A stretch of DNA of 64,000 nt from Sinonovacula constricta. Its lineage: Eukaryota > Mollusca > Bivalvia > Cardiida > Solecurtidae. Position 1 is the first letter of the stretch; the number at the start of each line of letters is the position of its first letter. Position numbers and translations under genes: made by a program. Positions 12,306-24,911 of the stretch are shown piece by piece. The notes beneath the pieces were generated by a model. That model ran no database searches, had not been told where the DNA came from, and saw only the letters and a list, made by a program, of their open reading frames with translations. The stretch spans positions 43,235,562 to 43,299,561 of the forward strand of contig CM017567.1 of assembly GCA_007844125.1 (NCBI GenBank). Reading direction: 5' to 3'.

Positions 12306-12307
12306 TA

Positions 12308-12625
12308 GCGTAACGTAAATTGAAAGGCAAACCAAGGATGTAGAGGAGCATGGCATCATTAGCCAATCTACTACTTTGTGGCAGAGTCCAGTAGTTCTGG
12401 TCAAAAAGAAATCAGGTGACTATCGGTTTGCAATTGACTACCGCGGGGTAAATAAGGTAACACCCAATTAATTTTCCCACCACACATTTTTAAGATGCGA
12501 TCGATTCCTTAGGTCAATCAAAGTCAGGGCTGTATTCCGTACTGGGTATGGCACAAGGTTAATTCCAAATTCCATTAGACCCGGAAACTGAACATTTGAC
12601 AGGTTTTAAAAACACATTCAGTAGG
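12308..12625 (+). pseudogene. Ty3/gypsy reverse transcriptase fragment, downstream part
   Basis: The frame resumes IERQTKDVEEHGIISQST, LWQSPVVLVKKKSGDYRF, AIDYRGVNKVTP. After a stop and shifts come YSVLGMAQG, QIPLDPETEHLTGFKN. This is the start of the Ty3/gypsy reverse-transcriptase domain. It stops abruptly near 12625, where another repeat begins with TTAACGAATATTCGAATATC. Confidence 0.75.
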
Positions 12626-13910
12626 AATGTTAACGAATATTCGAATATCAATAAGAATATATGACAAGGTCCTATGAGCATTGCAACATGTACCAATCTC
12701 CGAAAAGGCACAGAACAAAGGTATTTCACATGCAAGCCAAGCGAAAAGTAAGAACAAATTTGTGATGAGTCATTTAACGAAAAGAGCAAACCCGACAGTT
12801 ACCGTCTTGGAACGGTCAGTCGGCAATATGGACCGACTGGGGTGCTTACACCGGTTTTACAGAGCTCTAACCTTGCACTTTCCGACGAGTTTCTCAAATG
12901 CAAGCAATGAAAAGAAAAACGATCTATTTGAATACAAAATGTCCAAGCGCTGATATTTTCTATACGTTATGACGAAAATAGTGACGTCATTGAGAAATAA
13001 TGCCCACATAGTGTTTAGAAAAGAAAATGGTATTATTTCGATTTGAACAACTACACAAAAATGGTTAACTATAAGAAAAATTAACTTTCTGAATCATGAA
13101 CAAACATGACCAGAGACGAATAAATGGTTGTAGCATCCTGTTCATGTGAAGATGGAATTGAAGAACCAAAGTCCAATGTCCATCAAAGAAAATACACGTA
13201 ATAATCCTTATAGGATGAATTAAATGACAACATAGATTACATGCACGGGAAGATTTTTTTACGACCGCCACACTGCACCAGTAACAAGTCGCTATTCAAA
13301 TAGAGATTTTGAGATTCGAATATTTTATCATTTTTATTTTCTTTTTTGTTTGAAATTTCAAACGACATTTCTTTAGTTGATCGTATTGTCTCCCAACGAC
13401 TTACGACGCAGGTGATATGTGATTACGCTCACTCTAAGATAGAGGGGGTGTTTCCTGATATCGAATTGCCATCTGGTTATCAGCATGAAATCATTTCACC
13501 GCGCACAGCACCTTCTCCGACCCCTCTCCCACCTAGCATCACATCACTATACAGCATGTCCGTTTAATGCTGCGGTAATTAGCTACAACAACTACGTAAC
13601 ACTGACTCTTCCCAGCTTCGGTCGGGATAGTGTCTAATAAATACATTATATAAGGCTATACTTATTGATAACAGTCCACCAGAACTTCTTTTATTTTTGG
13701 AAAGCACAACTAGATCACTGTCATACAAACTTTAATTGCAATCACTTTCTGTTTTTGTCTCTCTACTTCATACTTGTTATTTTATTCCAATACAATACCG
13801 TGACTTCTGTTATTTTTGGTCTCCGATTTTCGATTTTCTGTTCTCTGTTTTTGCTTCGTTCTCTCCGAATAACAAAGAATGTTAATCTACATACTTTTTA
13901 ATTGTTTGTC
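12626..13910 (+). repeat. Repeat family A, copy 1, split by an R1 insertion
   Basis: The outer end TTAACGAATATTCGAATATC (12628) and the block 13288-13890 match 22500-23179 in inverse orientation. Shared pieces include AGAACGAAGCAAAAACAGAG (reverse strand) and the 'cttttatttttggaaagc' stretch. In the partner the outer 20 bases run straight on; here about 640 bases of family R1 lie between them. The short frames 13346-13567 and 13665-13901 have no recognisable product. Confidence 0.7.
12645..13285 (+). repeat. Repeat family R1, copy 2, nested in family A
   Basis: It starts AAGAATATATGACAAGGTCC and tracks copy 1 (5813-6300) through the 'gtgacgtcattgagaaataatg' region and on to the 'aatggttgtagcatcctgttc' region. 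It is the best evidence of the element's full length (about 640 bases). Confidence 0.7.
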
Positions 13911-15304
13911 ATAGGTTAACTTAACACACTTAAAACTCAGAAGCCTACAATTTCAATCATACTTTATATATATATTGGTTGGTACTCCATCAGTTTATCA
14001 ACAGTGAGGTAATCTTGACACTAGCCAATCACAGTAATTGTCGTCATCAAATGGTTTTGTTTACCCTCGCCTTTCACCCATAGGCATATGGCGAGCAACT
14101 GATTGTCAGTTGTGTATTGGTAACTCAATGTCCCTAACTGACATGATATGGCTTCGGATTAACGCCCTTAGCGATATCAGCTTATCACAATTAAACATAA
14201 ATCCGACCACCAAACAATCAAGACCGTTAATTGACTGTACACTGGAGCGATGTCCCTTCATAAAAACCTTCGTGGTTTTGCCAAATTGTCTTACAGTCGA
14301 TCCATTATCACCCGCATTTTGTCCTTTTGAAAATGCTTCCTTTAATCATTAATGTATTTTATAAGATTAGTGCAAATAACGCAATTGACTGTTTGTTGTT
14401 ATTCATTGTTTGCGGTTAGTAAAGTAAAATATTAAAAATTATGAGCTGTTATGCATGTGTTGTACAATTTCATTTAATAAAATTATGATATGGTATTATT
14501 AAATCGATATGTTAACATTAAAAGAACCTTAAGTAGCTATTTTAATACGTCATATGTCAATACAAATAAGTAATTAAGTACGCAAAATGTATTTAAATTG
14601 TTAAGGTTATTGCACGAAGTACAACACAAAACAAAAAGAATCAAGATTAATTGACTTAAGAAATATTATCATTTGGACATCCAAATTATAACAAATAATG
14701 GAACATTATTTGAATTACATTATACTGAGGTATAAGTAGAATATTTCATATCTTCATTAAATGACTATCATTTTGATATCTGACACTTATTTCACATATG
14801 CCAGTTTATTGAAATACAATGTTATAATGTTAAACAAAAAAGATACAATAATACTTATGATGCATTACATAATTAAAAGATAACATCATAATACAGCCAA
14901 CCTTATCAAAGCAGTTGTGTATACCTGTTTCAATGGTTCTGTTTTCATCTAGATGTACATATTTAAACAATTCAGAAAATAATATACGATGTTCGAAGGA
15001 ACCATTTCCTTTTTAGATACAGGTATATCAAATAAACTTTCACTCTAAATATCTTGAATTAATATTGTAGCAAGTAGATACCAACAAACTATGTTTAATC
15101 TTAAGTGATGGTAATTGTTCTGAACGTTAGCAATGCTAACTAACTTGTGAAGGACTGCAAATTAAATACCGTATTCACTTGTGTAATCGGGTACTGCAAT
15201 ATAAAATATAGTTGTAGGTTATAAATGCCTTGTTGAGCCGCATATGTCAGATCGAATCATGACTGCGTGTGTGCTGTATTCGATCCTAAAATGACAACTG
15301 TCTT
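13911..15304. other. AT-rich DNA without recognised genes
   Basis: Only short open frames occur. The longest (14038-14352, 104 codons) shows no family signature, no splice context and ordinary composition, so I leave it uncalled. Confidence 0.4.
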
Positions 15305-15319
15305 GTGGCATATTTGTTT

Positions 15320-15645
15320 TATCATCATCTTCATCATCCTTATCATCACCCTCATCGTCATCACCATCATCATCGCAATCAAGGTACTTCTGCTCATCAT
15401 CACCGTCATCTTCAATATATTTTTTTAAATTCGAACATTATCATGACGAACAGCAGCATGACCAATACTACCATCACGACCATTATGACTATCATCCTCA
15501 AGATGATCTGCAGCAGCGTCTGCATAATCACGCCCATCACCACGATCCTTATTATACTCATCAGCATTGTAATTGTTATGACCATCATTACGACCGCGCT
15601 GAAGATGATCATTATCATTATGTCAGCTATTGTTTATTATTAAAG
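15320..15645. repeat. Imperfect ATC/CAT trinucleotide tract
   Basis: Runs of CAT, CAC and CGA-type triplets dominate about 320 bases. They produce His/Ile/Thr-rich frames on both strands (15305-15643 and its complement), which are artefacts of the repeat. Confidence 0.75.
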
Positions 15646-16140
15646 TTGTTTTGTATGAAAGCATTTTTGAATCTGGATTATGTTTACAAAGAAGAGTTTT
15701 TATATTTCCTTAACATAATATGCTTCACACATTTAAAGTGAAATGGATGAAGACAGCCCGAGAGAAAAAAGTAAAAACAAAACGATCTGGTATGTCCTTG
15801 ATCCAGATGGAACTAACGTTGAAACAAAGCAATGTTTCTACATAAGTATGTGCTAATGTGGTTTATATTTACACACTGAACTGACATTAAGAATACAATT
15901 TAACAGAAGCTGCTGTCAAGAGAACGGTATTATGTCATTCAATATAAGACCAAAATGCTACAAAAATAATATATCTGACTTTGAATGAAAAACAATATTT
16001 TAATACTACCCAAGAGGTATACTGCTTTTTATTTAATCTGGGTGTAAGGAAGTAATAATTCGTCTGGACATATTCTGTTTGTTTTTTTTGTAAAATGTTC
16101 GTGCTATAAAAGTCCTGGACATGGAACAAAATCTTATGTC

Positions 16141-16575
16141 AGTTCTAGGGTTCGAACCCAGAATCCTACGATCCCGAGTCTATAACCTTAACTTCTTGAA
16201 CTAGAACACTTCAACCATGTTATAAATGCTTTCTTGATGTGTTTCAAACGTTTCTTTAATGACCTTCCAAAACGTTCATAAGACATTTTTAAAAATTTCT
16301 CATAACGGGTATTGGGTTTGAATTCGGAACCATTTGATCCGGAGTCCATAACCTTAACCTCTCGACCAAGAACACGTCAAGCATATTATAAATGCTTTCT
16401 TGGTGTGTTGTACGTTTGACTTATGCAAGTGAATTAATAATCCTAATCTTTGATCAGATCCTTTTGAAAACGTGTCGTTTCAAGGCTAGGGTTTGAATAT
16501 AAAACCCTCCTATCCAGAGTCCAAAAGTATCATCTCTTGACCACAAACACGTAGGAGATGCTATAAAACGCATTC
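16141..16575 (-). repeat. Three tandem tRNA-Ser-like repeats
   Basis: The minus strand contains three copies, about 166-175 bases apart, of a sequence resembling the A-box and B-box of tRNA-Ser. The middle copy reads GGTCGAGAGGTTAAGGTTAT then GGACTCCGGATC, with GAATTCAAACCC behind it. The left copy keeps GGGTTCGAACCC. No copy folds into a complete tRNA, so these are tRNA-derived SINE-type pieces repeated head to tail. Confidence 0.55.
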
Positions 16576-16579
16576 CTGC

Positions 16580-18290
16580 ACTCTGGCAGCACTGGGAAAT
16601 GTTATTGTTTCAATTTGTGCAGACCTTACAGAAATCGTTTATGTATACTGCGATTTGCGAATGTCTTTATTTGTTGAATAAACATTGCATCCGAAGTCAG
16701 ATTTTACCGTGCATACTCAATGGGCCGTTCAGAACAAGGTTTTTTTCTTACCGTTGCTAATAGATAATCTCAATTTGTTACATGCAGTCCGAACATCGAA
16801 GGACGTATCGCAGAGCATTCGTAAGCAAGTAATGGGGCAAAGAGTCTCCATTTACATTGTGTTAAATATTGTTTATTTCTCCATATAATCTACAATATAA
16901 TTTGACAGTTAACAAACATTTGCATAATGGAATATCCTAATTCACTTTCCATATCTAATGGGTTACAGAGTCATGTTTTTGAATGCTATCAAAACAACTA
17001 TTTAAAGTGTAATTTACTAAGATTAAATCACATGTTTAAAACTTTAAAAGAACCACCTAATGAACACATTTTCGAGTACCTGCACATAGTCAATTTATAT
17101 CAAATGGTATAGGGAGAATGAAATATGTGCTATTATTATACATATAAATTATTAAGATTTCATGAGAAACAACTTTAATAAATTATTTGACCTTAATTTC
17201 TATTAAAAAGATGTGTGTTGCATAATCGTTGTCTGCATATTTAAATTTATATGTATTTGTATTTATCTGTCATAAATGCATTTTTCATTCCACATTTAAA
17301 TATTTTCTGCACATTATAAAGCTGCGTTCTTCCTTAAGCACCTTAAAATGAACGAAATGGAAAAAAGAATAAAATGATTTGTGATACATATTTATTGTTT
17401 TTTTTTTCTGGCAACATTAATTAAAAAGTATACTAAAAGCCAGTGCAAGTAAGAGTGTCATCTCTGGATGCAAGTTTTAGTAATTTTAGACCATTGAGCC
17501 AAGTTGAAAGTTTTCACACTGCAAGAAGAAAAGTTATACTATATAAAGTAGTGACTTAAGCATGTTGTGAAATAATAAAGACCCTTGTTAGCTTTATATT
17601 TTAGACGCAATTATTTCTTACATTAAGAAATAAATAGTGTTTGAGTTAGGGCATCGTTCTGTACTGTCACCTTTCCAATGGCTCTTAACTGATTCAGTTT
17701 AGTTTATGAATAACTCTACTGCAACTAAAACATATATCATTTGTTATAATGACATGTTTGCTATTTAAGTTAATTGCTTTATGTTTTAAAAATGCACACT
17801 GAATCAGAAAAACAAATAAAGCTTATTCACAGTCAATACAAAACTGTAACTAAAACTATACATTTTATAAAGTAATTTTTTAATACTTAAAACGTATATG
17901 TATTGTTGTGACTAGTTAAACTTTGACATGTTTATATTGTCAAAACAACATACAACTATAAAGAAACGTTCTGTCAATAAAAATAAACTTAAATTACTGC
18001 ATCAAGCATACATAAACAAGACAGATAATGGAGTTTCTACATTTACTAATTAATTTATAATTAGTGTTCTAAAATATGCAATCCAGGGTTTCCCTGATAT
18101 GAAATGTTAAAACTATATGTCAGCAGTAAGTAATACGCTCTGTCTTCAATTATGTAGGATATATATCAAGACTGAACACACCCCAAGAAGACCACACCTT
18201 CAATGTTGTTAGTTGTTTTATATGATGTTTTTCTCAACATGTTATGTTATAATAAAACATATATTGACATCTAACAACTCAATTGTAAGT
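16580..18290. other. AT-rich DNA without recognised genes
   Basis: Short frames only (16685-16888, 16927-17112), none with a recognisable motif. Confidence 0.4.
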
Positions 18291-18835
18291 TTTAATGTTG
18301 TCTGGAAGAATTCTGGCTGCAAGATGTGTTTAAGTTCCCATGTACTAGAGCAACAGGCACAGGCAGAGGCGTCTCTGGGTCAGGGAATTCATCGCCGTTG
18401 TCTTATTCCTAAAATGAATATAAAAAGACAATTAAGTGCATACTCTATAGGAAACAGTGTAATCTAATTATACTTTTGTTCAAATATTCTTTTCCCTTTC
18501 TAATTTGAGTTCCCTTACACGCTTAATCCTTTCCACCAGCAGTCTTTGCGCAGTCTTCCTCCTGTGTCTCCAAGCAACGACTTATTTATTCTAATTAAAT
18601 ATTATGTCTTTTTTCGTGCACCTTTGGCAAATACAAGCCATAAAAATACCACCAATTACACAGAATTAGCTGTGGAAGTATTTGTGAAAAAAGGGCAGCA
18701 AAAATATGGCATAAATGAGACTTTGTCTATGATTCATTCAGAATTCGGGTTCTTTGTTTACATGTGATTGCGATATGTTTACTGCCGACTCATGGAAAAC
18801 TAAAAGCCGGCAATAAATACATATACCAAGAAGAT

Positions 18836-18990
18836 ATTTACCTTCAATCCGTTTTCAAATTGATTCATTTTCCGTGGTCGTTTTTCTTTAAATCTCTGTT
18901 TTATCTGTCACCTTAATGCTAGCTGTTGTTTTGCATGTGAAACGCCGATCAGAAGTCTTTCTATGACTTCCGGTGATGGCGCTGCGAAAT
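18836..18990 (-). promoter_or_regulatory. Candidate promoter and first exon of a minus-strand gene
   Basis: On the minus strand an ACCGGAAGT site (ETS/GABP-like) at about 18965-18973 precedes a short leader and an ATG at 18862. This opens MNQFENGLK and ends at AAG|gtaaat. Further left on the same strand, 18580-18490 holds a charged helix-like frame (RRKTAQRLLVERIKR, then a GTAAGG donor), and 18405-18296 follows a possible acceptor. The exons cannot be joined with certainty, so no protein is called. Confidence 0.35.
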
Positions 18991-19029
18991 TGGAAGATAT
19001 TCGCGCACTTTGCGGGGTCGGTGGTCCCG

Positions 19030-20798
19030 TTATTATATGTCTATGACAATAATCTTAATGCAAGAAGTGTTTTGGAGCATAATTTCTTCATAAACAAATT
19101 CAACTAGTTAAAAAAGCGATGTGCAATAAATCTTTTTTAAATAAATGGGAAAGGAATCACAAAGGATGATTATAAAAGCAAAAATACAAACGTTAGAATT
19201 CAAGTTTAGCAGCTAATTTCTCTGAATAGATGAAAGTTAAAAGAGCGGTTCTGAGCCGCTCCAGTATGAAGTAATAGGTTAGAGGCCACTAAATAAGTTT
19301 GTTCTATATTCTATAGAGAATCGCGAAAGGTTGGAAACAAAATGCACCATGACCAAGATATGATGGACCCCCATAACCATATATAGGTGAAACGAGCTAT
19401 TTATTTCTACCAGAATGAACCAGAAATAAGCCAACATTTGCAACTTGTAAGAAGGCTCTGCTTCATAGAATGCACATACCGCCAAATTGTCAGTCGGTAA
19501 CCCCCAAATTTCAATAAAATATGTACTTCCTGTAAAAGTGGATCAATGCATTATTGTGCATAGGGGTTCAAGACTTTTGCTTTCTTTTAATTCTACATGG
19601 TTTCAGCTTCCTTTTGACAACAAAAGATTAAGATTATCTTCAAAATAGAAAATTTAATGCCAAAACATTGCACTAGACTGTTACTAAAGAGAAAAAGTCA
19701 CTGGACCTCAACTTTTGTTTAAAGCCTGCCTGAAATCATTCATGTTAAAAAAAATGTGCATACTGAAAAGGACAAAGTATTGGGTCAATCTCTTTTAACA
19801 AATCTGTTATGCAAAGAAGTACTGAATTCAGAGAAAAAAACATTTATAACAAAAGAAAACATTCAAAATAATGACAAAAATATACCTTAAAATAGTTTCA
19901 ACTCAATACTTGAGCAAAATTGACTCATCAACCTTCATCAGGGTTGAAATGCATGTTGCTGTCAAATAGATATGTGATTTGTGACTTACATACTGATATA
20001 TACATGTAAATAAAAGACAACTATACCGTAAAATAACGCTTGAGTTAAAGTTATAAGATGTATATATTATTTTAGAACTAGCCTTTTGTCGCAAAGCCAC
20101 TCATTGTAATTTTAGAGAACTTGTTTATATTCTTACATACAAAGTCTTTTCTTAAAGCATGGTACTTTTGATAACATACAATGTATATTGTTTCTGTTAT
20201 TTTGTTTATTTTAATGCTTTTTAGTGAGATGAAATAATTATTATCTACCAGGCGTGGAGATAAAGCCCCAAAATCATAGTATAAAAGAAGCAATTGCACT
20301 GGTAGATCTATAATTCTCATCGTGTCTATGTTTTAAAACCTGGGTAGGCTCTCTTGTCCCTCTCTTTAACAAATTTGTGCCATTGCCTACTGCAGTATTC
20401 TGTTTGTGTTGTGATATGCAACGGTGCTATAGAGTAGAACAATAGACGGCATTCAGGGTGTACCTCATTGTGTAAGAAGGGAGGAGTGTAGCAGTTTCAC
20501 AGATATAGTTCAGTCAGTAGTATTGGGTAGGTCTGATAATCGGAATCTGGTAGATTTTCACTTTTTTCCTCTTCGGAAACATAAAGGAACTTCATTAAAG
20601 GAATGTTATTTTTAAACTAAATTATTTTGTTCAAGATTACTCGTAAAATATTACTTTTGAAAATGACAACATTGAAAAAGTGAGCTTTGAAGGGGCTCCA
20701 AATATGCTCATTGATATTTGATGTATCATTGACTATAAAGTATATTGTATTGTATTCAACAATAATTGGGCTTTCTCCGAATTAGGTAGCACCTATTG
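19030..20798. other. AT-rich DNA without recognised genes
   Basis: No exon, RNA gene or clear repeat was seen. The small frames 19279-19485 and 19903-20320 have no recognisable product. Confidence 0.4.
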
Positions 20799-20803
20799 TC
20801 ATA

Positions 20804-20834
<31 letters not shown>
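20799..20834. repeat. (ATT)n microsatellite
   Basis: About ten ATT units, followed by AT-rich DNA. Nothing further was recognised up to about 22490. Confidence 0.85.
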
Positions 20835-20836
<2 letters not shown>

Positions 20837-22489
20837 ATATAATGTAAGTGGGGTTTCCAATAAAAATTGACACATGTAGGTCGATCACTATATTTATTGA
20901 AAAGGTTCTAATGAAACCTGTAACAGAGTAAATAGTTTACATAAATAAAAATACAAGAATATAAATTATAAAATTGGCAATACCATTTCAACAATTCATA
21001 TTAATTCAAATTATCAAGTCATATATATTTCAAATATATTAACAATATTTCAAATATAGAAACCATTCCAACAGTACATCATCATTGCTAATAATACAAT
21101 ACAATAAAAGAAAAGAAAAGGTCTTACCAGTCGAAATGGAGATGTCTTAATTACTACCGTTAAAACGGGTATAAGAAACTAATATAATATGTTTCTTTAG
21201 TAATTTGATATAGTCTGTACACTCTGTAAAGGTATAGCATGGAATGAATATATTTAAATCAGGACTCCAGTATTTAAACTACAACTAGTACAAACACACA
21301 TTACGTTCATGAATTTCACTCACCCTTAAAACAACATTCTCATACACTCAACCATACCAAGCCATATATTATGTAACCTACTGGTCACAGTGGTCAATAC
21401 TGATCACAGGTGAACAGTGTTATCCTGAGCATTTAATTATACATGTACAGGTAACAGGCTTAAATAAATTTAAAACACCTGGTTAAATTAATCATATGTC
21501 ATTTTTATGAATACCGATTTTAGAGGTGTCATTTAAAATATGTGTATATATTTTCATTTGATCAAATAAAAAAGCAAACAAAACATGCAAAAATTGTGCG
21601 TAATATACAGAAAGATTCGTTATTCAGATTTTATAACATCAAACTTTCTAATGTATTAGAACGAAAAACGTTCTCTCTCGTTTTTTACTTTGGGGACTCC
21701 TTTTGAAAAGAGACGACGTCATTTGGAACGTTCAGTTTTGTTCGTCGTACTCTTTAACATCATTTGGATTGTTCGACGATTTTCCCTATTTCTTTGCATG
21801 TCGAGTGGCTAAATAGTCATTCGTATGTAAATTTCAGTGATCATTCCATAATATAGGCGTCGCGCTCTAGCGCGTCGCCAAAAACAAGTTGTCTAAGAGA
21901 TTTCCAAAAAAAAAAATGGTGATCATAGTCGTTAGGTTTGCGCTCATAGTGTTTTATGTTTTACAATATAATTGTGAAATGTTCATTTAAATAACTGGAA
22001 ACGGGAAAAGAATAAAATGAGAAAATGTTTGTCTGAATTTTTCTTTCAATGTGTTTGTATGGTTGATAATGTGATTATTGACATCTTATTTGAATATATG
22101 TTTGTACCATTTGCATGCAATACTAAAATAAGTGGTGTGTAATTCAGGAGCTTATAACAATCTCGAAATTAATTAAGAGTAACCTTTGTGCATTTATCAG
22201 TTTATAATCTTTTTTGAATACTATTTTGCATTAAATAAGCAATGAAAAGTAACCTTTCAAATATTTGCAAACGTTATCGCCACCTCAATAGACTTTTCCA
22301 GTCGCAAAGACTCGGTTTTAGGAGACAAGAAATAAATGATGGTCTGCTTCTCTGTTTACCCAAATAATTTCATCACGGATGGAGTTGTACCATTTTACAC
22401 TGTGAGTATTTTACAGCACAAAAAGTTATTGTCCCCCCTCGTTACTTTATTTAGCAAATCGTTATATTAAGACACTCGGTACGAAAGTG

Positions 22490-23279
<790 letters not shown>

Positions 23280-23857
23280 CATGTTGTATTTTATATTTTA
23301 TGATGGTTTTGTTTGTCTAATAAATGATTAATTGTTGTGAAGTAAAAAGATTGAATATTGTTTTTGGAGTGTTTTATTTCATTACCATTGTAAACTGTCG
23401 GCATATTTCTAATGTGTTTAATTTAAATATGACCTTTAAAGATATCAAACAAGTCTATATGATTGCGCACGCGTAATAACTTAATAACTAACGTGTTTCT
23501 ATGATGTTGTTTTGTGCACTAATTTTGGTTTTAACACCCATAATCAAACCACGGCCAACTTATTTATTGTGATTACCAAGCTTGCATCAGTAATTACAAA
23601 TCTCATTATGTTAATCAAATGAAGATGCAGCAGTTTGTTTAACCAAACAATAATACAAAGTACGACGAATTAAAAAGTTTAGCGGTTTGTATTTAAATGG
23701 GTATATAATTATTAACGGATGGAAAATAGTACAACAAATCACCATATGCGAGGTGTGCCTTTGAGCTAATTGCGAAGGGGTCACAGCAGGGTCGTAACAT
23801 ACTGGTTGATTCACACGGGTACTCGTATGTTATCAAGGTAAGTTAAATTTTAAATAA

Positions 23858-24045
23858 GAATATATATGACAAAGTCCTATCGGACTATATGCAACATATA
23901 CCAAAATTTGAATTGGCACAGGACAAAGGTATTCACATGGCCACCGAATATAAAATTAAGAACAAATCTGTGATGAGTCGTTTGACAAAAAGAGAAAACC
24001 CCGACAGTTACCGCCTTGGAAATAAATGTCCACAGTGTTTAGAAC
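23858..24045 (+). repeat. Repeat family R1, copy 3, internally deleted
   Basis: It begins AAGAATATATATGACAAAGT and follows copies 1 and 2, but jumps from GTTACCGCCTTGGAA straight to AAATGTCCACAGTGTTTAGA, losing the middle of the element. Confidence 0.7.
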
Positions 24046-24362
24046 GTCTATTATCAATTTCAGTTACAGGGCAAATGGCTGGTCTGCGGCTGGCCTGTTG
24101 AAGGTGTCGTGCATCTGCCGCCCAGCCCTGTTGATAGTTTCCATGTGATGTCATCAACACTGATAAGTCAGTTTAAGTCAGCCATCTTTGTGGGCAGAAG
24201 CAAAAAACAGAGAACAGAAAACGGGAAATATGTGCTGTATTAATTTTACCACTGAGTTTATATTTTTTTTAGTCTATTTTACTGAATTTTAAATCAAATT
24301 TAACAGCATTTATAAAGTATTTTAAATATCAAAACTATATTTTGATAGTTTAAAAGGTTATC

Positions 24363-24911
24363 AATGACATCGTGGAAGTCTCAGTCGGGGCTGCAGAGGC
24401 TGCTATACAGACAGATGACTGGCGTCTGGGGTATTCCAACACAGTTCACTCCTCCCAGGGTCAGACAATCTACAGCCAAAAAAAATATGGACTATTGACG
24501 ACTTTCTCTAGTGGTCCAATCTGGCCTACCTTGCGGTGTCGAAAGTGGAGTACATGCACAAACTCGAACGGGTCGTCTGTCCTCCGGACGAGGGTTCTGA
24601 GTCCAGGCAACTCACCGAGCAGCAACTCCGCAAGGCGATCCAAAGGAAGCTCGTGGCCTATAAAGCGCCAGAACCAAGCCAAGGGACTCATGGGGTTCAA
24701 CCTTAAGGTCGACCACATTCTGCAGCTCAAGGAGGCCCAAAAACAACCGCTGTGCAGCATGCAACATTGAGCTGCTCTGGGTTCACGCCCCAAAAGACAC
24801 ACAGCAGTTCAGTGTGGACCGGCTGGACAACACTAGAGGCCACATCCATGACAATGTCTGACCTGTCTTGAGTGCAGTCGAAAAAGAGGGACCGCAGCCC
24901 TCAACGCTTGA
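24363..24911 (+). pseudogene. SF1 helicase C-terminus fused to HNH nuclease domain
   Basis: The left end is cut off at the border of the element. The first segment ends GYSNTVHSSQGQTI, the C-terminal motif of superfamily 1 (Pif1/RecD-like) helicases. After a slip in an A8 run the frame continues WTIDDFL, a TAG stop, then NLAYLAVSKVEYMHKLERV. A further shift leads to FNLKVDHILQLKEAQ. Another leads to CAACNIELLWVHA, FSVDRLDNTRGHIHDNV and finally TCLECSRKRG. The paired CxxC-type cysteines around DRLDN..GH..DNV fit an HNH/treble-clef nuclease domain. At least three frameshifts and two stops are present. The gene meets the integrase tail to tail, overlapping by about 11 bases. Confidence 0.7.

Larger units (their letters stand above)
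7388..12307. mobile_element. DNA transposon with THAP-DDE transposase and SWIM-YqaJ gene
   Basis: The block splits a gypsy pol frame, so its edges can be inferred from the interrupted protein: the left edge is near 7388 and the right edge near 12307. The ends look like short diverged inverted repeats, CCTTACGCCGAG on the left and CGTTACGCTAGCGAG on the right (reverse strand). TAA lies outside each, which suits the 3-bp target duplication of PIF/Harbinger-type elements. Both ends also carry AGTCACGTGA in inverted orientation (7457 and 12272), close to the two gene starts. Two genes converge: the transposase (+) and the nuclease (-). The exact ends are inference. Confidence 0.6.

Noticed and set aside
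5813..13285. R1 copies at 5813 and 12645 as long terminal repeats of the gypsy element
   Set aside because: They flank the pol fragments in direct orientation, but a third copy at 23858 has no gypsy sequence and copy 2 sits inside family A, so independent insertion is more likely.
14038..14352. 104-codon + strand frame as a gene
   Set aside because: No homology signature, splice context or composition shift supports coding.
15305..15643. 112-codon His/Ile-rich protein
   Set aside because: It is a translation of an imperfect trinucleotide tract.
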